Below are positions 1 to 4,770 of a stretch of DNA of 9,801 bases, piece after piece. The DNA is from Muribaculaceae bacterium (lineage in GTDB: Bacteria > Bacteroidota > Bacteroidia > Bacteroidales > Muribaculaceae). Each line of letters begins with the position of its first letter. Within the stretch, counting starts at the first letter, position 1. Both the position numbers and the translations under genes were made by a program. Under the pieces are notes generated by a model. That model did no database searches, had not been told where the DNA came from, and saw only the letters and a list, made by a program, of their open reading frames with translations. The DNA lies in the NCBI GenBank assembly GCA_016302215.1, contig JAEDNZ010000063.1, positions 1 through 9,801 on the forward strand. Reading direction: 5' to 3'.

Positions 1-404
1 GCGAGCATATAGCCGTGAAGCCCGAAGCCCACAATAGAGCCGGCACACACGGGCGCGAGCATGGACCGGCGCCGTATGTCCTCGCGGGCTGCGATGTTGG
101 AGATGTGGACTTCGATGACCGGAGCGCTGATGGCCTCCACGGCATCGGCAATGGCCAGCGAGGTGTGGGTGTATGCGCCGGCGTTGAGGATAATGCCTAT
201 GGTGTCGGCGTGCAGGCCGTAGGCGTGGAGCCAATCTATGATGTCGCCCTCGTGGTTGCTCTGCAGCAGCGTGATGTCAATGTGAGGATACCGGCCGCGC
301 ATATTTTCTACAAGGGTGTCGAAAGTGTCGGTGCCGTAAATCTCGGGGCATCGGCGCCCCTGTAGGTTGAGGTTGGGGCCGTTGAGGATTATGATTTGCT
401 TCAT
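1..404 (-). CDS. aroQ: 3-dehydroquinate dehydratase, type II (AroQ), 3' end cut by window
   Basis: Converts 3-dehydroquinate to 3-dehydroshikimate in the shikimate pathway (cytosolic, dodecameric family). About 134 residues are visible from the ATG at 404; the family is roughly 140-150 long, so only the last few residues are missing. Motifs run in the expected order: IILNGPNLNLQG at the N-terminus, IYG carrying the catalytic Tyr, LQSNHEGDIIDWLH, ILNAGAYTHTSLAIADA, the substrate-binding IEVHISNI with its catalytic His, and PVCAGSIVGFGLHGY near the end. The usual G-x-R-(E/D)-P loop reads GRRCP, so Arg is kept but the acidic residue is Cys. The start codon overlaps the mrp stop codon (ATGA, 4 bp), which points to co-transcription and translational coupling with mrp. 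Identification is firm. Confidence 0.95.
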   Translation of the reverse strand, partial: MKQIIILNGPNLNLQGRRCPEIYGTDTFDTLVENMRGRYPHIDITLLQSNHEGDIIDWLHAYGLHADTIGIILNAGAYTHTSLAIADAVEAISAPVIEVHISNIAAREDIRRRSMLAPVCAGSIVGFGLHGYML

Positions 405-1525
405 TTGACGTTGACTTTGACGGTGGGAGGTAGCTGACGATTGCGGCGGTCGAGGGCATCGATGGTCTCGTGAGCGAGGTGCACAAAAGCTTGGGCCGTG
501 ATGCTGTCGTCGAGGGCTATGGGGTGACCGGCATCGGAGTGCTCCCCGATAGCGGCCACGATGGGTATCCGCGCCAGCACGGGCACATCATAGTCGGCGG
601 CGAGGGCATCGACATCTTCATCGCGGCCGAAGATGTAGTATTGCTCCTCGGGGTGCCGCTCCGGGGTGAAGTAAGCCATGTTATCGACGATGCCGAGCAC
701 CGGCACATTGATTTTCGGCTCGCGGAACATGGCTATGCCCTTGCGGGCATCGGCGAGGGCCACCTGCTGTGGCGTGGTCACCACCAAGGCGCCGGTGATG
801 CCGAGCGTCTGCACCAGGGTGAGGTGTATATCGCTGGTGCCCGGCGGCATATCTATGATGAAGTAATCCAGCTCGCCCCAGTCTGCCTGCTCGATGAGCT
901 GGCGCAGGGCATTGGAGGCCATAGAGCCGCGCCACACCACGGCGCTGCCGGCATCGACAACAAAGCCTATCGAAAGCATCTTCACCCCATAGCGCTCGTG
1001 AGGCAGAAGAAGGTTGCGGCCGTCGTCGGTCTCCCGCATATACAGCTGCGCGCCTTCCACGCCAAACATCTTAGGTATCGACGGGCCGAAAATATCGGCG
1101 TCAAGGAGGCCCACGCTGTAGCCATCGCGAGCAAGGGCCACGGCGAGGTTAGCGGCAACAGTGGATTTGCCAACACCGCCTTTGCCCGACGACACGCCTA
1201 TGATATTTTTCACGCCGGGCAGCACCTGCACCACGCTGCCGGGCTGCGCAGCCGGGTGGCGCGTCTTTACCGCAATGTTGCCGGCAATATCCACATCGGC
1301 GCTGACATACGCACGGATAGCGGCCTCGGATGCCTTGACCACCGACTTGATGAAGGGGTCTGTGGGCTTGTCGAAAATCAGTGAGAACGTCACTCGCATG
1401 CCATCAATGCGCATATCATCTTCGACCATCTGCAGCTCCACGATATTTTTGCCGGAGCCGGGGTAGCGCACTGTGCGCAGGGCGTCGAGTATGAGGTTAG
1501 GATATAGTGTCATATCTGCTTTCAT
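401..1525 (-). CDS. mrp: Mrp/NBP35/ApbC-family P-loop ATPase, lacking all cysteines
   Basis: A 374-residue MinD-like ATPase of the family that carries or inserts Fe-S clusters in the cytosol. Residues about 5-90 are the N-terminal DUF59/MIP18-like domain. The deviant Walker A is SGKGGVGKST (113-122), followed by LLDADIFGPSIPKMFG (140-155), VVWRGSMASNALRQ (197-209) and the Walker B/switch region DMPPGTSD (225-232). In proteobacterial ApbC the later ENM segment is followed by a CxxC that binds the bridging cluster. Here DNMAYF (281-286) runs into TPERHPEEQYYIFG with no cysteine, and no Cys codon occurs anywhere in the protein. Met5 (codon at 1513) is an alternative start that would give a longer leader. 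It is first in a two-gene unit with aroQ and reads away from abiE. Confidence 0.93.
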   Translation of the reverse strand: MKADMTLYPNLILDALRTVRYPGSGKNIVELQMVEDDMRIDGMRVTFSLIFDKPTDPFIKSVVKASEAAIRAYVSADVDIAGNIAVKTRHPAAQPGSVVQVLPGVKNIIGVSSGKGGVGKSTVAANLAVALARDGYSVGLLDADIFGPSIPKMFGVEGAQLYMRETDDGRNLLLPHERYGVKMLSIGFVVDAGSAVVWRGSMASNALRQLIEQADWGELDYFIIDMPPGTSDIHLTLVQTLGITGALVVTTPQQVALADARKGIAMFREPKINVPVLGIVDNMAYFTPERHPEEQYYIFGRDEDVDALAADYDVPVLARIPIVAAIGEHSDAGHPIALDDSITAQAFVHLAHETIDALDRRNRQLPPTVKVNVK

Positions 1526-1538
1526 TAATTCTATTCTG

Positions 1539-1546
1539 CAAATTTA
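1539..1546 (-). promoter_or_regulatory. Probable -7 promoter element for mrp-aroQ
   Basis: On the minus strand this reads TAAATTTG, a match to the Bacteroidetes -7 box TAnnTTTG, 13 nt before the mrp ATG. The nearest TTTG upstream (plus-strand CAAA at 1570-1573) is 23 nt away rather than the usual 19-21, so the -33 element is imperfect. The leader to Met1 would be only about 8 nt; using Met5 would give about 20 nt. Confidence 0.45.
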
Positions 1547-1597
1547 ATAATAAAAACTCAAGTTAGAAACAAAAAAGCCGCAAGCATAGTTTTTTAA

Positions 1598-1614
1598 TAC
1601 GCTGCAGTACGCTG
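1598..1614. repeat. Short direct repeat TACGCTG x2 in the mrp-abiE divergent region
   Basis: TACGCTG occurs at 1598-1604 and again at 1608-1614, a 10-bp period or about one helical turn. It lies between the mrp promoter and the abiE promoter. The spacing would suit a regulator binding one face of DNA, but seven bases twice can arise by chance. Apart from this and the promoters, the 1526-1733 gap shows only AT-rich sequence. Confidence 0.3.
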
Positions 1615-1657
1615 AAAGTTGCAAAGGAGCCATAACTAAAAGAAAGTGATTACATAT

Positions 1658-1688
1658 TTTGCAATGTGAAAAAGAATGGCTATCTTTG
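1658..1688 (+). promoter_or_regulatory. Promoter of the abiE operon (Bacteroidetes -33/-7 type)
   Basis: TTTG at 1658-1661, a 19-nt spacer, then TATCTTTG at 1681-1688. Both boxes and the spacing match the Bacteroidetes primary-sigma consensus (TTTG, 19-21 nt, TAnnTTTG). Transcription should begin around 1692-1695, about 40 nt before the abiEi ATG and inside the inverted repeat at 1688-1716. Confidence 0.75.
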
Positions 1689-1716
1689 CACCGAAATATT
1701 TGACAAATTTCGGTGC
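1688..1716. promoter_or_regulatory. Inverted repeat over the abiE transcription start, probable AbiEi operator
   Basis: Perfect 10-bp arms GCACCGAAAT (1688-1697) and ATTTCGGTGC (1707-1716) around a 9-nt centre. The left arm begins on the last base of the -7 box, so the site covers the expected start of transcription, where a bound protein would block initiation. AbiEi antitoxins of characterised type IV systems are known to bind inverted repeats in their own promoter and repress it, so AbiEi is the obvious candidate ligand (inference). The same sequence could form a 5' UTR hairpin in the mRNA. Confidence 0.55.
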
Positions 1717-1733
1717 TAATAAATGTAAACAAA

Positions 1734-2345
1734 ATGAATAGTGCAGAGCGCGGAAACATTAAGCGATCCGTTATGGAAAGTATAGAAGAAAGCCAACCCC
1801 ATTCTATATTTTTCATATCTGATTTTGCACATTTGGGAGCAGCGGAAACCATTAGGAAAATATTGCACGAAGCATCAATCACCGGCTCACTCGAAAAGGC
1901 CGGACACGGCATCTATATCAAACCAAAAGTATCCAGATTTGGTAACGTCCCCGTGCCTCTTGAAAAAATAGCGCTAAGAATAGCCCACCGTGATAAGTGT
2001 GAGATTTTGCCCACCGGGACTACAGCGGCAAATCTAATAGGATTGTCAACACAGGTGCCTATGACCTTATCTTACATCACTACAGGGTCAACGCGAACAA
2101 TCAAAATAGGTGACCGTGAAATATCGTTTCGACATGCCTCGCCAAAAAATTTCGCTGCAAAAGGCAAGGTCATACCATTGCTGATACAAGGTTTAAGAGA
2201 ACTCGGAGAAGAAAACATCTCAGGTAGGGAGTATGAAGCCATAAGGCGGTTTATTGACAAGCATGCCGACCTATATCTTCATGAAGATTTACAGCTTGCA
2301 CCACTATGGATTCAAAAAATAATTAAGAAACTTATGCCACAATGA
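1734..2345 (+). CDS. abiEi: AbiEi-type antitoxin/transcriptional regulator (DUF6088-like)
   Basis: Antitoxin of a type IV toxin-antitoxin pair: it counters the AbiEii nucleotidyltransferase without binding it and normally represses its own operon. The ATG at 1734 gives 203 residues. An in-frame GTG at 1713 lies inside the inverted repeat at the transcription start and is unlikely to be used. Residues about 8-65 look like a winged helix: an amphipathic helix from GNIKRSVMESIEES, a recognition-helix region AAETIRKILHEASITGSLEK, and a wing ending HGIYIKP. The C-terminal half has the family blocks PLEKIALRIAHR, ILPTGTTAANLIGLSTQVP (92-110), YITTGSTRTIKIGDREISFRH and a helical tail. The stop overlaps the abiEii start by 4 bp (ATGA). 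The gene is AT-richer than its neighbours. Confidence 0.85.
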   Translation: MNSAERGNIKRSVMESIEESQPHSIFFISDFAHLGAAETIRKILHEASITGSLEKAGHGIYIKPKVSRFGNVPVPLEKIALRIAHRDKCEILPTGTTAANLIGLSTQVPMTLSYITTGSTRTIKIGDREISFRHASPKNFAAKGKVIPLLIQGLRELGEENISGREYEAIRRFIDKHADLYLHEDLQLAPLWIQKIIKKLMPQ

Positions 2346-3355
2346 AGCATTGGCAACAATTAAGCATAGATGAACGCATCGATGTCATTGAACTGACATC
2401 GGCAAAGACTCTTTTGCCACAATTGGCTGTAGAAAAAGACTGGTGGGTTACTATGACTCTCAAAGCGCTGTCAACAACATGTCATTTCGACCTTATGTCA
2501 TTCAAAGGTGGCACTTCATTATCAAAGGGCTGGAAGTTGATTAATCGGTTCAGCGAAGATATCGACATTGCCATGCGCCGCGAAGGTGCTTTTGGCATTT
2601 CCTCAACGTCAAACAATCAGTTGGCAAAACTAAGACGCGCCACACGCCATTACGTCGTAAGACAATTACCCGATGAGCTGACAGAAGCATTCAACAAAAT
2701 GGGGATCAATGGCTTCAGCATCGAACCGGAGCTGATAAGAATGGATAATGCAGGCAACACCACTGAGCTGCGACCGACTACCCATCCATCAACAATTTTC
2801 GTACATTACAAATCAATATTGCCGGAGATATCGGAATATATTGAGCCAATGGTGAAAATTGAAATAAGCTGCTTGTCAATGGACGAACCGACAGAGTACA
2901 AAACTATACGAAGCTTTGTTGCTGATGTCCTTAACGATGAGGAAGATATAGTGGTGCGGTTTCCCACTGTCGTGCCGACTCGAACTTTCCTTGAAAAAAT
3001 ATTCTTATTGCATGAGGAATTTCAAAAGGAGCATCCTCGAAGCAACCGCATGAGTCGGCACCTCTATGACATCGAAAAGATTATGGATACTGAGTTTGGC
3101 AAATCCATAGCTGATAAAGAGTTGTATGACAACGTGGTGAAACATCGTTCGGTATTTAATAGAATAGAAGGCGTAAATTATGATATGCATAAGCCTTCTA
3201 CTTTGTCATTTATTCCACCCGAACCCATCATAAAAGAATGGGAAAAAGACTATCAATCAATGCAGAAGCACTTCGTATATGATGAGCAGAGCCTGTCGTT
3301 TGATAATCTAATCAAGCGAATGAAAGAACTCACGACAAGAATACGGAATTTATAA
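2342..3355 (+). CDS. abiEii: AbiEii toxin, nucleotidyltransferase
   Basis: Toxin of the AbiE system, a DNA polymerase beta-fold nucleotidyltransferase (DUF1814 / AbiEii family) that halts growth, classically to abort phage infection. At 337 residues it is a typical length and appears intact. All four family motifs are present in order: motif I KGGTSLSKGW (55-64) with the metal-binding DID at 73-75 (FSEDIDIAM); motif II MVKIEI (170-175) with the third acidic residue Glu174; motif III FLEKIFLLHEE (216-226); motif IV SRHLYDIEKIM (238-248). Related MenT-type enzymes transfer nucleotides onto tRNA, but the substrate here cannot be read from sequence. It is translationally coupled to abiEi. The stop codon lies about 15 nt before the tail of a terminator-like hairpin facing the other way. 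Confidence 0.9.
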   Translation: MKHWQQLSIDERIDVIELTSAKTLLPQLAVEKDWWVTMTLKALSTTCHFDLMSFKGGTSLSKGWKLINRFSEDIDIAMRREGAFGISSTSNNQLAKLRRATRHYVVRQLPDELTEAFNKMGINGFSIEPELIRMDNAGNTTELRPTTHPSTIFVHYKSILPEISEYIEPMVKIEISCLSMDEPTEYKTIRSFVADVLNDEEDIVVRFPTVVPTRTFLEKIFLLHEEFQKEHPRSNRMSRHLYDIEKIMDTEFGKSIADKELYDNVVKHRSVFNRIEGVNYDMHKPSTLSFIPPEPIIKEWEKDYQSMQKHFVYDEQSLSFDNLIKRMKELTTRIRNL

Positions 3356-3370
3356 ACTGACACACCGGTC

Positions 3371-3415
3371 AAAATAAAAGCGCCACGATATTGATACGAT
3401 CTATCGTCAATGCGC
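3371..3415 (-). terminator. Probable intrinsic terminator of the minus-strand unit
   Basis: On the minus strand GCGC (3415-3412) can pair with GCGC (3383-3380). ATTGA/TCAAT and CGA/TCG pair inside it, with small bulges, and an alternative ACGAT/ATCGT pairing is possible. The stem is followed directly by TTTTATTTT. On the plus strand the hairpin has no T-tract, so it would not be a classical terminator for abiEii. Confidence 0.45.
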
Positions 3416-3583
3416 ACATTTACAACGCTAAAACTGCTGTCCTTTTAGTCCGTACAGATGGGAGTCAGAGTTGCCGCGTCTTACGCGAGTATGGCGTGGA
3501 CGATACGCACATAACAGCCTGAAGTTAGCGGCGATGCCGCATGCAGCGCTACTGTTCTTAATGCGAAGCAGACTGGTCTGACA

Positions 3584-3616
3584 GGGGGAAATGCGAAAAT
3601 CGCGTATCGGGGGAAA
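3584..3616. repeat. Direct repeat GGGGGAAA flanking a small hairpin
   Basis: GGGGGAAA occurs at 3584-3591 and 3609-3616, 25 bp apart. The sequence from the tail of the first copy onward can fold as ATGCGA / TCGCGTAT around an AAA loop. On the minus-strand transcript these are two TTTCCCCC segments. They are part of the structured intergenic block; the function is unknown. Confidence 0.4.
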
Positions 3617-3641
3617 CCAACACGCGACTTTCACGCTTAAT

Positions 3642-3693
3642 GAAGGGGTGTCTCACGACATCCTTCGATGCCCCTCAGGCATCCCTTCGGGGC
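3642..3693. repeat. Run of three short stem-loops, two of them mutually exclusive with a fourth
   Basis: Reading the plus strand: (a) 3642-3666, GAAGG...CCTTC extended by TGTC/GACA with one bulged G and a TCAC loop; (b) 3667-3683, GATGCC-CCTCA-GGCATC; (c) 3683-3691, CCC-TTCG-GGG, a stable UUCG tetraloop type on this strand. GCCCC (3670-3674) can instead pair with GGGGC (3689-3693), which breaks (b) and (c). TTTT follows at 3694. Both strands can form versions of these stems. Confidence 0.5.
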
Positions 3694-3755
3694 TTTTGCA
3701 CATTCTTGCGCCGAGACCGTTCTTCTCGTGCGCGAAGGTCAATTACTGTGCAAAA
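3694..3755. repeat. 62-bp composite stem-loop
   Basis: Outer arms TTTTGCACA (3694-3702) and TGTGCAAAA (3747-3755) are perfect 9-bp complements. An inner stem forms from TTGCGC and CGAGA pairing with TCTCG and GCGCGA across a 7-nt loop, with one bulged T and one wobble pair. In the proposed minus-strand RNA it would be the 5'-proximal element, starting about 30 nt after the transcription start. Confidence 0.6.
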
Positions 3756-3790
3756 TGAGTATTATCTATCCTTTCTTTATGAATGTGTCG

Positions 3791-3822
3791 CAAATATATA
3801 CCATATTTTATTAAATTCCAAA
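3791..3822 (-). promoter_or_regulatory. Minus-strand promoter of the candidate structured RNA
   Basis: On the minus strand TTTG (3822-3819), a 20-nt spacer, then TATATTTG (3798-3791): a full match to the Bacteroidetes -33/-7 consensus with permitted spacing. No protein gene on this strand follows that could use it. The surrounding 3760-3870 stretch is very AT-rich, so a chance match is possible, but the paired boxes at correct spacing make that less likely. Confidence 0.6.
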
Positions 3823-3949
3823 TTTTTCAAGAAATTTTCTTCATTTTTTATAAAAACAGTTTCTTTTTAGGCCCAACGTGGGTGTTATGGGGTGTCAATA
3901 CGGCGGCTTTGGGGCGTTAGCGGTGCTTGCAACTTTTCAGCTCCGGCTG

Positions 3950-3980
3950 TTGTTTGATATAAAAATAATCACTATTTTTG
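3950..3980 (+). promoter_or_regulatory. Promoter of the flavin reductase-rubredoxin gene
   Basis: TTG at 3950-3952, a 20-nt spacer, then TATTTTTG at 3973-3980 (TAnnTTTG). The expected start near 3985 gives a leader of about 65 nt, AT-rich and without a clear Shine-Dalgarno sequence. I see no riboswitch-like fold in it. Confidence 0.65.
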
Positions 3981-4049
3981 CATCACGACTTACAATATAC
4001 CATTTAACAAAACACTATCAATTATTAATTAACCGACCAATACAAAAAA

Positions 4050-4709
4050 ATGGATACTACCGCACTTTTCAAGCTCACCTACGGTTTATATATCGTGGGC
4101 ACTCTTGACGGCGAGCGCCCCGTGGGCTGCACCATCAACACCTGCTTTCAAGTCACATCGCAAAATCCCATCTTGGCCATATCGCTCAACAAAAACAATT
4201 ACACCCTCGAAGCCATACGCCGCAACGGGCGCTTCTCGCTCTCAGTGGTGGCCCAAGAGAGCGATTGGAGCGTGATAGGCTCCTTTGGTTTTCACACCTC
4301 ACGCGAGGTGGATAAGTATGCCGATTATGGCTATACGATGCTGTCGGGAGCGCCTATCGTCAATGGCGTCTTTGCAGCGCGCCTGGTGCTTGACGCAATC
4401 AATTTTGTTGACAATGAGACCCACGTGGTGGTCATGGCTCGCCTGGTTGATGCCGTGAAAGAGACCGGCACACCTATGACCTATGAGTTTTACCACTCTG
4501 TGGTCAAAGGCTCTGCACCAAAAAATGCGCCCACTTATGTAGCGCCCGCCACTGAGGCTCAGCAACCGGCAGCCACCGAGACCACAAAGCGCAAATTCCG
4601 CTGCGAGGTGTGCGGATATGAGGTGGAGTTTGACGGCGATATGCCTGACGACTACAAATGTCCGCTGTGCAACGCGCCCAAGTCAAAATTCACCGAAATC
4701 ACGGCCTGA
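4050..4709 (+). CDS. Flavin reductase-rubredoxin fusion (Hrb-like electron carrier)
   Basis: A 219-residue cytosolic redox protein. Residues 1-155 form an FMN-binding split-barrel flavin reductase domain, with the typical opening LFKLTYGLYIVGT, the CTINTCFQVTSQNP flavin-site segment (27-40), and SLNKNNYTLEAI. A linker rich in Ala, Pro and Thr (about 156-181) leads to a C-terminal rubredoxin: FRCEVCGY (183-190) and DYKCPLCNAPKSKF (201-214), with iron ligands Cys185, Cys188, Cys204 and Cys207. Only 15 residues separate the two CxxC pairs, far fewer than in free-standing rubredoxins. The arrangement matches high-molecular-weight rubredoxin (Hrb), which in acetogens passes NADH electrons via FMN to flavodiiron O2/NO reductases. 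A role in oxygen or NO detoxification is therefore a reasonable inference; no such partner is in the window. It has its own promoter. Confidence 0.88.
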   Translation: MDTTALFKLTYGLYIVGTLDGERPVGCTINTCFQVTSQNPILAISLNKNNYTLEAIRRNGRFSLSVVAQESDWSVIGSFGFHTSREVDKYADYGYTMLSGAPIVNGVFAARLVLDAINFVDNETHVVVMARLVDAVKETGTPMTYEFYHSVVKGSAPKNAPTYVAPATEAQQPAATETTKRKFRCEVCGYEVEFDGDMPDDYKCPLCNAPKSKFTEITA

Positions 4710-4733
4710 CAGCGATTGTGGCTGACGCATATA

Positions 4734-4763
4734 TTGTCGTTTGCCAAAAAATTGCTACTTTTG
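4734..4763 (+). promoter_or_regulatory. Promoter of the ABC-F gene, almost abutting the start codon
   Basis: TTG at 4734-4736, a 19-nt spacer, then TACTTTTG at 4756-4763. Only seven bases (4764-4770) separate the -7 box from the ATG, so the transcript would start within about 0-3 nt of the start codon. The boxes and spacing match the same pattern seen before the other genes here. Confidence 0.6.
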
Positions 4764-4770
4764 CAGATAA

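Larger units (their letters stand above)
3371..3786 (-). ncRNA. Candidate structured RNA (about 415 nt), unidentified
   Basis: This is an inferred minus-strand transcription unit in a gap without a convincing protein. A promoter at 3822-3791 would start it near 3786, and a hairpin followed by TTTTATTTT at 3415-3371 would end it. In between are many short stems: a 62-nt composite stem-loop (3755-3694), a UUCG-type hairpin (3693-3683), GATGCC/GGCATC (3683-3667), a bulged 10-bp stem (3666-3642), CAGAC/GTCTG near 3570, GCGGC/GCCGC near 3530 and CGCG/CGCG near 3475. The longest ORF on this strand is 68 codons with a GTG start and no recognisable domain. I looked for RNase P RNA, tmRNA, SRP RNA and group I/II intron cores and saw none of their signatures. 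It could also be a multicopy repeat or a degraded element. It reads towards abiEii. Confidence 0.35.

Noticed and set aside
470..1384. Long (304-codon) ORF antisense to mrp
   Set aside because: It is a shadow of GC-rich codon usage: the protein is rich in His, Gly and Arg without domain patterns, while the opposite strand encodes a complete Mrp.
1544..1912. Minus-strand 122-codon ORF across the abiE promoter and abiEi start
   Set aside because: It spans the divergent promoter region and lies opposite the abiEi coding sequence, with no domain and no promoter.
3428..3634. Minus-strand 68-codon ORF with GTG start (Arg- and Cys-containing)
   Set aside because: It has no ATG start, no recognisable domain and an in-frame TGA 24 nt (eight codons) upstream of the GTG, and it lies inside a hairpin-rich stretch. 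A structured RNA explains the region better, though a small peptide cannot be fully excluded.
3640..3870. Plus-strand 76-codon ORF in the intergenic gap
   Set aside because: It runs across the stem-loops and then the AT-rich promoter of the opposite strand. Its composition changes midway and it has no motif and no promoter in the right place.
3356..4049. CRISPR array, tRNA or IS remnant in the intergenic gap
   Set aside because: There are no regularly spaced repeats, no tRNA cloverleaf with a TTC-containing T-arm, and no transposase fragment or terminal inverted repeats with target duplication.
3878..4108. Plus-strand 76-codon ORF overlapping the flavin reductase promoter and start
   Set aside because: It covers the -33/-7 elements and overlaps the 5' end of a firmly identified gene in another frame.
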